Below, piece by piece: positions 42,101-56,278 of a stretch of 64,000 nucleotides of DNA (positions are counted from its first letter, which is position 1; each line of letters starts with the position of its first letter). Origin of the DNA: Cichorium intybus. Its lineage: Eukaryota > Streptophyta > Magnoliopsida > Asterales > Asteraceae. The notes beneath the pieces were generated by a model, which was given only the letters and a program-made list of their open reading frames with translations, had not been told where the DNA came from and made no database searches. Location: contig CM042015.1 of assembly GCA_023525715.1 (NCBI GenBank), positions 84,950,750 through 85,014,749 on the forward strand. The letters run 5' to 3'. Position numbers and translations under genes: made by a program.

Positions 42101-44598
42101 ACCATTATTTACTGAACCGTGTTATTCATCAGGCTTTATAACTGTTAGTTAATATGGGGAGTTAGATTTTTTTTTCAGGACCTCACTGAGTCAAATAAAC
42201 TATAGAAAGTTAAAAAGAAAACTATTGTAGGATTTTTTCATCCTAAACTTTTTTATGTTGCTTGTAAATTTACAAGTTCAATATATATATTTTTTCATAT
42301 TTAACTTATATTCTTCAACTTTGTGTAATTTATATGAATTTGTATTGATTGGACGCATATATAAGTTTGTGAAAAAATTCTACTAGTATTAATGTTTGTT
42401 AAGATTTTTTGTGTGTGAAAAAATTCTCCCTAAACGAATATATGGTTTGACTTCGATTAAAATAAAAATAAATGGAATTTATGTTGATTTGATTTCACTT
42501 AAAAACTAGTGAGACTGGTTCAAAAAAGTACATGTATCTTGCTGAAGCTTGAAAAGAGATAAAAAGTGACAAAGTAACATGTTAGAGGTTGCATTTTGAC
42601 ACTTTTAGGCGGGCAAACAAAACTATACACAGAGATGCAAACCGAAACTTCCTAAAACGATCATATGGGTAGATGAGTCTTTTCAGTAATAAATGTAGTT
42701 TGCAAGGAATTTGCACGATGGGGGAAAAAAGAATTTATTGCCATTTCTAAATAAAACCCCAAATATTAAAGTGCAATTTAATATCATGTCATAGCAATCA
42801 TGAGATAACTTTAAGTACATTAAAGCACATCTTCTTCTAGAAATTAAGTAAACAATTAGCTAATACTAAACAACTAAATTGGATTATACGAATGATTTAG
42901 AAATGAGTAATGATCAAGATGGACAAGTCAAAAGTGGGACCAAATAGGTTGTTACATAAAGTTGGATTAATCTTATATTAGAGACCACAATACTCGTTTT
43001 TTTCGTTCTTTTTTCCATCTACGTTATTGTCATGTTAGCATATAAGGTTTTTATATAAAAATATATAAGATACAAAACAAAATATACATATGAATAACTA
43101 CGTATTAATAGGATTAAATGAAGTTTAAATGAGGTGACATTTACACCTCTTTGAAATCCAACATAAATGGCAAACGATCAACTTGTGTTCATATTTACTT
43201 GTGACGGATCCACATTGAAGGCACTTGAAACTAAATTCTGTATAATTTTAAAATAAAAACAAATATATAGAACATGTATATGATAATGGGTTTGTTCCAA
43301 CGTGTTACGAAATGATATCTCTTACAATTTATCACAAAAATGTCACCGCGCAAAAAAAATTTTATATAGTATCTTTTTGTGAAAATGACATTTTTTGTGA
43401 AAGTAATATAAAATTTGGTATTTTAAGTTTAGTGGGACAAATAATAAAGCATGTTCATGAAAAAAATATTTTGCAAAAATAGAAAGTAGCTTCATGATAA
43501 AGGTAAAAATGGATAACTGCTTTTAATGGTTTTTTGTACGTGATTTACTATTGAAAAAATATCAATACAACATATTATTGTAGTTTTTGTTGATTTGACA
43601 TCGTATATGGCATGCGAATAAAATAACTTAAAGTATTGTGCCTGTTATACATACTTTAGTCTTTAACTAATTTTTTGTACACGATATATCGTTAAACTAT
43701 TTTAAACCGTTCACAATTTTAATGTTTTGAAAGTCTTTTGACAACTTCTCTTATAACATATTTTTAAATTTTCTTTATTTATTAATAACTTATTCACATT
43801 TTTTATGTCCACGTATCTAAATGACTTCTAATCATGTACTTTCCGCAACACTTGATATGCTTTAAAACCAATTGCTACAAATACTTCTTACACAAATTTT
43901 TTTTAATGGCTGTTAAAACAATCATTTCGACCTATAATATTGCAATGTTGGTACTTGTTGCACGAATTTTGCGATAATGGTTTGTATGTTTTCTGACTTT
44001 AAGTGATATCTTGCTATAAATATCTCAAATCATAAATGTTGTGTCAAATTACTGCAAAAGACCAAATGTGTGAAAAATGCAACAAAAAGTAAGTTAAGAA
44101 GAATAAAGTATTGTTCCTTTGGGATCCAAAGTTTTGTAAACGAGAGAGGTTTTAGGATGCATTATAAGTTGTACAGTGCCGTACAACTATTGCACAATTA
44201 TCGGATTTCCTGGACCTATAAGGATTTACCGACAGTGAAGCTACTCAACAAGGACACACAGAAAGCCGTGTGAAATCAACAACAACAAACACACATTCTC
44301 TTTCATTTTGATCTCAAATTACGAAGCTCAAATCTCTCGATTTCACTCCATTTACGCAATTAACGCACACGGATCTCATATACAGTAAGCACAAACACTC
44401 ACAATAGAAAATTAATCAAAAAACAGATCTTAAATGCGGTAAACTGCAAGAACAGCACCGACAATAGAAAATTAAAACGAAGACAGAGATAGTAAATGAA
44501 GTGCACATACCATCTTCTGCAGTAAAAACAGCAAGGAAGTGAGAGACGAGAAGGCAAAATAGTGTGCACGATTTAATTGTTGATGAAGATGAAGCCAT
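39180..44598 (-). CDS. DUF642 cell-wall protein, 3 exons, GPI-anchor-like tail
   Basis: Secreted plant protein of the DUF642 family, whose members associate with cell-wall polysaccharides and pectin methylesterase. Exons (minus): 44511-44598, 39865-40362, 39180-39769; introns GT-AG with matching phase 1; 391 aa. Signal peptide residues 1-27 (TLFCLLVSHFLAVFTA). First DUF642 module about 30-195 (LLNNGDFETPP, VPEGRHAVRLGNDA, CGPIIDDIAIKKL). Second about 196-365 (AVLNGDFEEGPWMF, PGGKRALELLSGKEG, CGPVVDDVAVVVSK). The last about 21 residues are hydrophobic (GLGFSVLGFGLVVLVMLVVV), as in GPI-anchored members of the family. Intron 1 is 4148 bp (40363-44510), AT-rich, without a recognised inserted element. 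The start ATG opens directly into the signal peptide and its splice phase fits exon 2. Confidence 0.93.
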
Positions 44599-45758
44599 TT
44601 CCGTGTGAAATATAACTGTTTTTCTCTCTTAAAAAGTGTGTTCTCTCTCTAGAAACAGAGGGAGTGAAGACTGGAGAGTAGTAAGGATAGGAGTCTGGCT
44701 TTTTAACCAAGATTCCAGCAACTTGCTGTCCTTGTTTTGTTGCTTTAATAATTTATTTAAATATTAATAATGATGAAAGGGGGAAAAAATTCATTATTTT
44801 GGGGGAAAGTAAATTCCTTTCGTTTCCTTTTGTTTTTTTACTTTTTTATTTTATTTTTTGTTACAGGAAAAAGGCGTTCGCACGGTCTTCTTGTTTTTTC
44901 ACACGTCCAATCAGACGGTGGTGCGGTGTGTCGTGTACCGTCTATATTTGGAATACCTAACTATACAAATTACAAAAGAATAGGAATACATTTTTGACTT
45001 ATTCATTAAAGTATCGTATTTGAAGACAAGATATACATTTTATGATCGTTTTTTTCTTGTTAAAATGATCATTTAAACTAAAATTGTTAAGATCTAGATT
45101 TTACTTAAGATCATTTTATTTTGTTATTATTGTTATCTTAAAATCATATTGAGATTAAAAAATTCTAATAATATGCCCAATATGGGTGTAACCATCACTT
45201 TTGGCGTACATGCTTTCTGAATATTACAATATAGTAACATGTATTCTTCAAAGGAATAATTTCCTACATATCCTTATGATATGTTTTGTCCCACAATGTA
45301 TAATAATCCTACATTCATGATCTTAAGGTTATTTTTTCCCACATAGATGACCTTACTAATCTCATCTTAGTGTTCCCACATAACATGCTTCAGGAGATAT
45401 TATATTAAATAAACAAATCCAGCAATCGAATTCATCAAGAAACCATATCAAAGGGAATTCTTGTAAAGAATTACTCACCTTGGGAGTAAACTCGATGGGG
45501 TGTGTCTTATTTCAACTTGGCTCTATTCAGTCCTAAAATTTTATAAAAGTAACATCTCAATACTCTTCATTTCAACATTATTTTCTTTTCATCAAAATGT
45601 AAATATTTACGTTAAACATAAGAATTCATTATTTAATCACCAGTGCATCATTCGCCCACACATGCATCACATTTTTAAAGAAACTCAATAAATTCCATCA
45701 TTATAATCATAATCATAAGGATATTTTCGTAGATTCATATCACATATTTAGTTACTAT
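44599..45758. other. Promoter side of DUF642 gene and intergenic DNA
   Basis: On the minus strand upstream of the ATG is a CT/AG-rich leader (44620-44670) and a TTAAAAAGCC TATA-like motif near 44700. The rest is AT-rich without recognised features. Confidence 0.4.
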
Positions 45759-46177
45759 AAGTGTTTTAAAAACCGGTTCGAACCGGCCGGTTGAACCGGT
45801 CGAACCAGGAACCGGAGTTGACGACGGTTCGATTTGGACCGGTTTTATGAGGATTTTCTGACCGGATTGAACCGGACGGTTTTGGTAAAAAACCGGTTCA
45901 ACCGGCTGGATTGAACCGGACAGTCTTGAACTTTTGTGTTTGTTTTGGGCTTCTTTGTTTGATTTTGGCTTCTATAATGATTGTTTTTATATGTTACATT
46001 CTATTTACGTTTGTAATACTACAAAGATGACAAGTTTTGTAATCAATGTATGCAGGATAATTAAAAACATATAAAAATATAGAACCGGTTTGACCATCCG
46101 GTTAAACCGATTAAACCAGTTGAACCGGAAAACGTCATCCGACCGGTTCAATTAAAAACCCGGTTTTTAAAACATTG
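45759..46177. mobile_element. hAT-like foldback element (AACCGG type)
   Basis: A perfect 8-bp duplication GTTACTAT (45751-45758, 46178-46185). Termini AAGTGTTTTAAAAACCGG and reverse-complement CAATGTTTTAAAAACCGG. Arms dense in AACCGG/CCGGTT. 419 bp, non-coding. Confidence 0.87.
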
Positions 46178-46433
46178 GTTACTATCAGTTATTAAAACAT
46201 TATAGTAAAAAATCGTTAGAGTTCTGAAACCCTGGCCCGTTGTAACTTGAATCTTTCAAAATAATGATATGGTAGATGCTTGGATTGAATCCTTGTATCA
46301 TTTGGAGATGGACCCTTCTGTTGAGCAAAGTGTGGAGCCTAAATCTGAACCGGAGAAGTCCAGATGACCGAAGAGAATTAGATGTCCGGAGCAACCAGAA
46401 ACATATGCGAAGTAAAGTTAGTACTATTGTGTA

Positions 46434-46683
46434 ACACCCGACTTATATAAACAAATATACCCAAAAAAATTTTATACTTTTCAAGACATAATAGATTACA
46501 CAAAACATAACATTTGTGTATAAGTTACACATAAGAGGTACACAAGAATATTCTGAGAGTACAAAAGCCTAACAGAACTTCCCCAAGTCGGGCAGCTACG
46601 GTCCTCGTCTATATGATCGAGGTCTCCTAACCTTGTGCCATATCCTTCCCCTTAGTAGGGTCACGAGAACCTGTAAGGTTATT

Positions 46684-46690
<7 letters not shown>
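46434..46690 (-). repeat. Truncated gypsy LTR fragment
   Basis: TGTAACACCCGACTT at 46434 is the reverse complement of the GGGTGTTACA end shared by chromovirus LTRs. Homology-like sequence runs into a CA/(TA)n tract at 46684 and the rest of the LTR is missing. Assignment rests mainly on the terminus. Confidence 0.5.

Positions 46691-47222
<532 letters not shown>

Positions 47223-47285
<63 letters not shown>
47223..47285. repeat. (TA)n microsatellite
   Basis: About 31 TA units between chain elements 1 and 2. Confidence 0.97.
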
Positions 47286-48823
<1,538 letters not shown>

Positions 48824-49173
48824 GTCTGGATCAAATGAGAACCATTATTTTCCTAGGAACCTTTTGACTGAATTTTTTTTTCAAAAAAATAACATAATAC
48901 ATCTAGTCGTTTATATTTAACACTTTTTGTCAAAAAAAATTTGAAAAATAATATGTATACACGAAACGTGCACATATGCACTTTTTTCGCAAATGTGTAT
49001 ATGATCACGTTTCGTGCATATGTGCACATTTCGTGTATTAAAATTTACAAATTTTTTTTACAAAAGGTCTTAAATATATGCAATTAGGTGTATTATGTCA
49101 TTTTTTTTTTAAAAAAAAATTTCAGTCAAAAGGATCCTAGGTTTCTAGGAAAAAATGGTTCTCATTTGAATTT

Positions 49174-49175
<2 letters not shown>
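48824..49175. mobile_element. TA-anchored foldback element 4
   Basis: Arms begin near 48831 (CAAATGAGAACCATTATTTT, then CCTAGGAACCTTTTGACTGA) and are reverse complement to about 49118-49169. A second internal dyad around CACGAAACGTGCACATATGC (48960-49035). (TA)n on the left, (TG)n(TA)n on the right. Confidence 0.82.

Positions 49176-49268
<93 letters not shown>
49176..49268. repeat. (TG)n(TA)n microsatellite
   Basis: Six TG units then about 40 TA units, ending at a Helitron 3' terminus. Confidence 0.96.
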
Positions 49269-49271
<3 letters not shown>

Positions 49272-50215
49272 TGTTATAAGCCCGTGTTAAACACGGGTTG
49301 ACTACTTATAATTTTTTACGTAAAATGAAAATTACTCTGATGTTTTTGGTTTTATATCACCTAGTATGTATTTTCGCACAATATGACGATGTACTTTGTT
49401 TTACTTTGGTTAATAGTAACATTTTTTGGTTTTAAATGTCAAATGACAATGCACATTGGTTTTGTTCACGTTGAAATAACATTGTACTTCCTGACATTTT
49501 GTTTGGGTTTCTAGTTAGTCGATATATTTGGTTGCTACTTTTATACATATATTTTTCCATAAATGCATAAGTAGCAATGTACTTTTATTTGTTTTTAATA
49601 CACAAAAACAAAAAAAAATTGAAATCATATTTTTTTTGCAAGTCTATAGAAATGTAGATTACTATTTAATCTAAGGACCAAAATTGCAAAATGAAAATAA
49701 ATTATATTAGTTTATTTTCAAATTTGGTCCTTGATAATGAAGTACATTGCTATTTGAAAATAAAAAATGAAAGTAAGATATTATATATGACAGATAAGAA
49801 AATAGATAAGTAAATTGCCACTTTTGCAACGCATATAAGCTAGGTGCCTAGAGGCGGTGGTTTTTTTACTTAGGTTTCATGAAAAATTCCATATTTTTTT
49901 AATATCTTTGATACTCATAGCTCGCACATAACACATAAGCACACACATAACAACAAATGCCACCAGAAATAGCAATGTAGTTTGATTTGCCTTTAAAACA
50001 AAAAGGCAAGTAACATACACACATATCCATAGTCAAACACATACATACAGCTACAATGACACACACACACACACACACACGCATGATACATGGCAGTCAT
50101 AGAGTTTTCAGGTCCACATTTCCTAAAATTTGTCCAAAAAAAGTTATGTTAACTTTTTCAAAGTACGATGGTAATAATTAATTTTTTTTCCAGAAAAATA
50201 TGCTATAAATAACTT

Positions 50216-50745
50216 TCAATGTTCAGAAAAATGAAACTTCTCAAGATCACCCAAAAAACCCCAAAAAGTCATTTTTTTCAAACAAGTAATCAAATTTGCA
50301 GGAAGCTCAACGAAGCCATAGCCATTACAGAAAAGGACTTTTGACTTTTGGATGCTCATATTTACTTCATTGGATAATGTTCTCATCCAAGTAAATGCAG
50401 ACTCCTTGCTAAAATTTGCCTGACTAAGAAACAAATTTAGGTCAGATATTGGTGGAATTTTGATCACCAAAGTTGGTACCTTGAATATAAGGTAACGAAC
50501 CTTTAATTAATCACTTGTACATACAAAACCCGTGTTTTGTAATGGATCCACCAAGACCCAACTTAAGAGTGTCTCGTATGCACTACTGAACTGTTGATAA
50601 TACCATCATCTCCTCTCATTTCTATCAGATTAATTCCCTCGTCTTGAAGAACATCCAAGAGAAATTTTCCGTATATTTCATCCCCAACATGACCAATCGC
50701 AATTGATTCATCCATAAATTTCCGTATAATTCATCCCCAACATGA
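50216..50745 (-). pseudogene. pfkB-family carbohydrate kinase fragment
   Basis: Three consecutive minus-strand blocks match plant pfkB-like sugar kinases in order: IAIGHVGDEIYGKFLLDVLQ and DEGINLIEM, then after a frame change AYETLLSWVLVDPLQNTGF, then NFSKESAFTWMRTLSNEV, SIQKSKVLFCNGYGF and ELPANLITCLKK. The ATP-binding C-terminal part is absent, frames shift, and the block before the first segment is duplicated (GTTGGGGATGAA words near 50690 and 50730). It is a fragment, not a working kinase. Confidence 0.82.
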
Positions 50746-50858
50746 ATATGCAGAAAATATAAAGATATCATTAGATTTCAAAATTGATTGATCGATAATT
50801 CCATATCACATATTCATATAAAATAATAACCATAATTACATGTTTCAGTAAAGCTAAC

Positions 50859-51192
50859 CTTTGAAAATGTGGTGGAAAGAGCATCCATTACCAGAAACGT
50901 ACCCTGCAACAGAAAACAGTATCATTCGTCAATTTTGAATGTCCCATTATCCTTATATGGAAATAAGCTAGAGTTAAAATAAGTTGCAACAGGGGAATAA
51001 AGTTCTAATAAATCAAAAATAATCAGTAGAAATGCAGAATACATGCCTCTTCTTGTTCCAGCTGATACTCTTCGTCCTCAAATGTAGCTGCTGGGAGGTC
51101 TTCGTCTTCATCTTCTAGACTTCCCAACTCAACTTCTTCAAGGACTTCGTTACCAAAGAATGCATACTGTGATGCATCAAATACAACACCAC
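50859..51192 (-). pseudogene. PAT1 (mRNA decapping activator) N-terminal fragment
   Basis: Exon-like block 51047-51192 after a TATGCAG acceptor encodes VFDASQYAFFGNEVLEEVEL, then GSLEDEDEDLPAATFEDEEY, the conserved start of plant PAT1 proteins (deadenylation-dependent decapping). A second block 50859-50903, between TTGCAG and GTTAGC, encodes MDALSTTFSK, matching the next conserved PAT1 segment. The large remaining exon of PAT1 is missing; pfkB sequence follows instead. The donor of the first block reads GC rather than GT. This is a captured or duplicated fragment. Confidence 0.82.
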
Positions 51193-52110
51193 CTGCATAG
51201 TAAGATTCGTGAGTTGTCGTATATCATATTTTGGATGTTTCTTGAATTTCTTGCCCTTATCTTGACGTATATGTCCTTTTGGGGAGGTGCACGTTTTAAA
51301 ACATGATGTCATGAATTGAATTCTTAAAAACCCAATGGTAAAATTTGTCTAATCTGATGGAAGTTGCTGCCAGGGTTTATCTGCATTCCAATGTCTTTTG
51401 CTCTTGATGATAATCAATATTACAAAACCCACTCAAGAAAATGATCGAACACTTGGTGGGCAAATGAAAATCTAAGTACTCCAGTTAGAGGATGGTTCAT
51501 GAATGTTCTTCTCCAAGTACTCCTGAGGAAAAATTTAAGTATGAAGAAGGGTGAACAGAGACACAATTCAATTAGACATTTACCTAAAATTACCAAAGAG
51601 TACATTAGAAAAAATAAAGAAAATGTAGGCTACCAAGAGTGCAAGAAACATGTTCCCCCTCTAGTTTGTTCAATCAGGTATCAACAAATAACTATAACAT
51701 AGCAAGCAAAATGTAACAGATAAAATTACATCAAAATCAAATAAACATGACTAATATTATGAGAAGTGTTTCGCTCACATGGTCGGTCATGCAAGAAAAC
51801 ATTGTTTTTATGTACTTGCTGATGTTTTTGGATCTGTCGTGAACCTCATCAGGTAATAAGAATAAATTAGTCAAAAGAAAACTTGAATTAGACCAAAATC
51901 CATCCTCTTAAAATGAGTGTACCAGGTGTTCTGAGAAATTTATCTCCAGGAAATAAATGAATAAATTAATACAAAAATTAAGCCCCAAAAGATTTTTAAT
52001 GACAAAACCATGAAACAATTTGAAAATACCTTTAGACTCATCTATATTTTTCTGATCACCCAACGCTAGTTTTGCTTCTTTGTGAGGCTTTGTCACCTAT
52101 GACTTCTATA
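51193..52110 (-). other. Further exon-like fragments, origin unknown
   Basis: Minus-strand pieces with splice-like borders: 51310-51195 (GHIRQDKGKKFKKHPKYD), about 51525-51430 after TTCCTCAG (EYLEKNIHEPSSNW) and 52095-52030 (PHKEAKLALGDQKNIDESK before GTATTTTC). I do not recognise their source genes. Confidence 0.35.
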
Positions 52111-54137
52111 CATCCTCCTGTAGAACAACAATGAAATAACACTAACATGAGATTATACTGATGTTGCTAATTAACATTTCTAACAACTTTTTTGAATCTC
52201 AACCTCCGATTTTGGAGAGAGATGTGGCAGAGGTGGAGGGAATAACAACAAAAGCAAGTGACGGAATCATATAGATGGATAAAACTATTAAGTTAAAAAC
52301 AAAAATTATGAAGTTCATTACAATAAGAAATTCATATGTTACTAGTTCGTTCAACATTTTACCACTCGATGACAATTTGTTTATGAATACGATTAGATCT
52401 GCAAGTTTATAAGCACCGAGGGGGGGGGGGGGTTGGGGTTTAAGAGAAAAGATGGAGTGGATTAGGGTTTGAGGACAATGTATGGGGAATGATTATGAAT
52501 CATCATCAGCGTCGACCATAATCAATTGATAACAGTAGGAATAACAGCAAGCGTCCATCTTATTGCTTCCACAATTCCAATTGCCTCAATAAATAATGGA
52601 AATTGCATATAAATTTGTTAGATTCACTTTGATGGTATTTTATCCATACGTGAAAACCTTAGTATATTCACACAATTCTAGATAATACAAATCGGTATGC
52701 AAAAGTGTCTTCTCGACACTTCTAAAAACACCTACACCATTCCACACACACTATATATGTATAAATACTTTGTATTTAATCAACAATATCTCCCATATAT
52801 AAAGGTAGTTAAATTCGCCTGATTACTGCTGGGAAAATAAGAGGTAAAACTCTCTGCTCAAAGTTAGCGTCGGTATCCTCATAGATATCGTCGCTATCTG
52901 GATTGTTCAACCATTTTTCGTTTTGTAACGACCAACTTCCTTCAGACCTTATTCAAAGGTCTCTTCCACAAGCTTTGCTAAAAGATAAGGCAATTAAAAG
53001 CCTAGAATTTGTTTATCACATTTAGGGTTTGTATTAAACCCTTTTCTATAATCAAATTTCCAAATTGTTTCCCCTAATCTCCTTAAGTACAGGTGGGCTA
53101 TCAACACCAACTTGTAATCTACTATTTTTTAGCTGACCTAACTCACAATTAGGAATAAGAACTTGAAATCATACCTCCAAGATGCAAGGTATCTCCCATT
53201 TCCTCAAGTTCTTGAGTTCTTGCCCTTTAATTTGTTCTCCAGATGTTTTAGGGGTTTTCTATGGCTTCTGGACGAAGTATTTGTGTTTTTATTTCCCCCA
53301 AATCAACCCCCAATTCGACTTTATAAATTTTAGGTCAGCTGACAGATTGCATCACTATCTCTTTAGATACCGTCGCTATCTACTCAACTTGACATTTTCT
53401 AACTCAGCTTGATATTTTCTGATTTCCACAAAAATAGCAACCTACTTCCACTTAGCGTCGCTATCTATGCTGAGGCTGACTTTCAGTTCAATTTTCCTGT
53501 TAAACACTCCTAAAAGTATTTCCAACTACACTTCAACTTAGTTTTCAGTATTTACTCTATCTAGCATTAGTCTCAACTAACTTACATGTTAACAAATGAC
53601 CAAAATACCATTTCAAGGTCATTTAATTACATTAACAATTTCAATCATATAAAGATTAAAATTTAAACACTTACCAAAAACTCAATAAGTCTTAAAAATG
53701 TTTGTTAAACTTATAAGCATTTTTCATAAGTGTTTTTTTTACTGTCATTTGATAAACCATTTTGCATAAGTCAAGAACTCATTACTTTTTGAAAGTGCTT
53801 ATACCTTATATATAGGGGAAAAAAAACTATACTACCCTCTCGTTAACCTAACAATTTGATAAGTTAATTCCTTTTTGGTCATTTTACATATATAAGTTAA
53901 TCCAGATATGTATGAAAAAAGCTTATCAACTTATGATTTTTTTCACCACATAAGCTAATTCAAACATTTTTATCACCATATAAACTAATAAACACTTTTA
54001 TAAAAAAAATACTTATTAAATTAAGTAAGCGATCCCGAACATGCCCAAGCACTTCCTCTACCGAGATTGCGGATAATGTAAATTTCTTAAGTTTTGCTTG
54101 AATTTGGCTAATTGGTGTTGTTCATTTTCTCTACCCC
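52111..54137. other. Intergenic DNA
   Basis: No gene recognised. A run of 13 G lies near 52422. The word TAGCGTCGCTATCT or close variants recurs at about 52866, 52888, 53367 and 53453. Open frames such as 53182-53412 show no family resemblance. Confidence 0.45.
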
Positions 54138-54266
54138 CGTAGGTGATTGACCCGGACCACCCTGCTGCCAGGTGTGCGTGGGCCCCGAGGTTGCTTCATC
54201 AGGGTCATCCAAAGGATGGGTCGGGTGGGGTCCTCGGTTATCAAAAAAAAAAAAAAAAAAAAAAAA
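54138..54266 (+). mobile_element. SINE-like 3' end with poly-A
   Basis: A GC-rich block (GTGGGCCCCGAGGTTGCTTC ... GTCCTCGGTTATC) ends in 24 A residues (54243-54266). It resembles the 3' region of plant Au-type SINEs. The 5' end and target duplication were not identified. Confidence 0.45.
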
Positions 54267-55030
54267 TATTAGCTTGTTCTTTATGCGTCTAGCTCCTTGT
54301 TAGACGTTGAGTTTGTTTTTTAAAAATCTTATTAGTTCCACATAAAAGATTAACAATGCAAAATGATTTGTGTTCCTAAAAATAATATAAATTTTATTTA
54401 ATAAATTACAACTCTAATTAAAATTTGCTTCATCGTTCCCAAGAATGTGTTATTTATCGGTTTGAATCATTTTATCAAAATGCAACGTTTTAAAGGAAAT
54501 ATTTTCAATGATAATCACTTATCTATTAACACCAATTACAGTATATAAATAAAATTGATATTAATTTGTAAACTACATCAATTTTTTTGTCCAACGAAAT
54601 CTACGAATTTTCTAAAGCACTGTTTAATAATGTTTAGTCACCGGTTTTTCCACATTAGAATCAAATATAATATATTTTACAGCACTAGCGATTGAAAACA
54701 ATTTATGCTTTCGTAGTAGGAACAATAGGAAGTAAGGCACAAACGTGTAAAGTTATCCAGATTCCGCGTTTAAGGAAGGGGGCCGCCGTGCTGGTGGTCT
54801 AAGGCAGCTATTTCAATGTTGTACATGAGTCTTTTGGTCACTATTTAATATTTATGGGGCCCTACTAAACGGAGTAATGTAGATCTCTCTTTTTTCTGAT
54901 AAACGTTTATTTTTAGCATTCATGTGGGATTAAATCTATATCTATATATTTATGTTTCTTATTGTTTTTCTAGCGGCGATGTGAATATTTAGAGTGTTTC
55001 AATTTAAATGATAATTTATGTTTTTTTATG
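54267..55030. other. Intergenic DNA
   Basis: Nothing recognised. Confidence 0.5.
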
Positions 55031-55035
55031 GTTAG

Positions 55036-55715
55036 TGTTAGTGTATCCTACATTGGTGCGACATGGTTCTATAAGTTTGTATATATGTTGGAGTCTCCCC
55101 TCTCTCCACAAGGGCTCTTTTGGAGAGACAATATTGACCTCCACATATATTTACATGGTATCAGAGCCGGTGTCCCGCACCCCTGTAACCTCATCGAGCC
55201 TACGTCTCTGAGGGGGAGTGTTAGTGTATCCCACATTGATGCGACACGGTCCTATAAGTTTGTATATATGTTGGAGTCTCCTCTCTCTCCACAAGGGCTC
55301 TTTTGGAGAGACAATATTGAGCTCCACATATATTTACATGGTATCAGAGCCGGTGTCCCGCACCCCTGTAACCTCATCGAGTCTACGTCTCTGAGGGGGA
55401 GTATTAGTGTAGCCTACATTGGTGCGATACGGTCCTATAAGTTTGTATATATGTTGGAGTCTCCCCTCTCTCCACAAGGGCTCAGTGTATCCTACATTGG
55501 TGCGATACTATTGAGCTCCACATATATTTACATGGTATCAAAGCCAGTGTCTCGCACCTCTGTAACCTCATCGAGCCTACGTCTCTGAGGGGGAGTGTTA
55601 ATGTATCCCACATTGGTGCGGCACGGTCCCATAAGTGTCAATATATGTTGGAGTCTCCCCTCTCTCTATAAAGGCTCTTTTGGAGAGACACTCTTGGGCT
55701 CCACATATATTTACA
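55036..55715 (+). mobile_element. Tandem TRIM retrotransposon, four LTRs
   Basis: LTRs of 120 bp at 55036-55155, 55219-55338 and 55596-55715, and a rearranged one at 55402-55532. Each starts TGTTAGTGTATCC or a variant and ends ATATATTTACA. Each of the first three is followed at once by a tRNA-Met primer site (TGGTATCAGAGCC, or a variant in the third), about 62 bp of internal sequence, and a polypurine tract TGAGGGGGAG before the next LTR. A perfect 5-bp duplication GTTAG flanks the whole array (55031-55035, 55716-55720), so the tandem unit behaves as one insertion. Long frames across it are by-products of the repeat. Confidence 0.92.
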
Positions 55716-55720
55716 GTTAG

Positions 55721-56270
55721 TAGATATAAAAGTATATTTAACTTGAATTACGTAGTTAATATTTAATTTAAAAGTATTCGCAAGGAAGCTTTAACGTTGT
55801 TTGAAGTTTTTTCCGGTTTTACTCTAAAAGGTTCTTGGAGTACTTTATATCCAAAATTTGGCCGAGTTTTTACGTTTATAGAATTGACATGTTTCCCTTC
55901 CAAACACGATCACATTCATTACGTGGTGGGATGGATGCATCCGTTGTACTCCTGTAAAATGCATGCTACCTCATTTGAGAAGCCAAATTCTATACAAACA
56001 TCACATTTATGTACCATCGTCCATCATATTACTTGGGTAAATTAAAACCATCAAGAGCATAAATAGGTGTAAGAGATAACTCTGGGTTGATCACTGCATG
56101 CTTGTTTAATCTTGGATGAAATCATTTTACTGCATTGAAGTATTTGATAATTTGAGGTTAATTTGCAATCATGACGCTTGAGTAAGATTGTTCGTTTCAA
56201 AGTTTGTCATATTGTAGTTATAAGATCATCAACATAGGTAATACACTTTGTTATGTAAGTTCGTGGTATC
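55721..56270. other. Intergenic DNA
   Basis: An 82-residue frame (55797-56045) has no recognisable family. Nothing else seen. Confidence 0.45.
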
Positions 56271-56278
56271 ATAGTTAC

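Larger units (their letters stand above)
49269..52110 (-). mobile_element. Probable gene-capturing Helitron, minus strand, 5' end unresolved
   Basis: The minus-strand 3' end has a hairpin (CCCGTGT, loop TTA, ACACGGG) then TTATAACATAC and host TATATA; the usual CTAG is degenerate. Its subterminal region resembles the Helitron at 1993 (GTATTTTCGCACAATATG near 49367) and the tandem unit of the Helitron at 5990 (50120-50220). Behind these lie PAT1 and pfkB kinase fragments on the same strand. I could not find a convincing 5' terminus; the right limit given is only the last gene-like fragment. Confidence 0.55.

Noticed and set aside
44070..44273. 67-residue frame in the DUF642 first intron
   Set aside because: No family resemblance, no splice-compatible context; on the strand opposite the gene.
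55028..55588. 186-residue repetitive open frame
   Set aside because: It crosses LTRs, primer sites and polypurine tracts of the tandem TRIM; the repeat structure creates the frame.
55036..55715. Spaced direct repeats suggestive of a CRISPR array
   Set aside because: The repeats are 120-bp LTRs with primer sites and a target duplication in a plant genome; spacers are near-identical.
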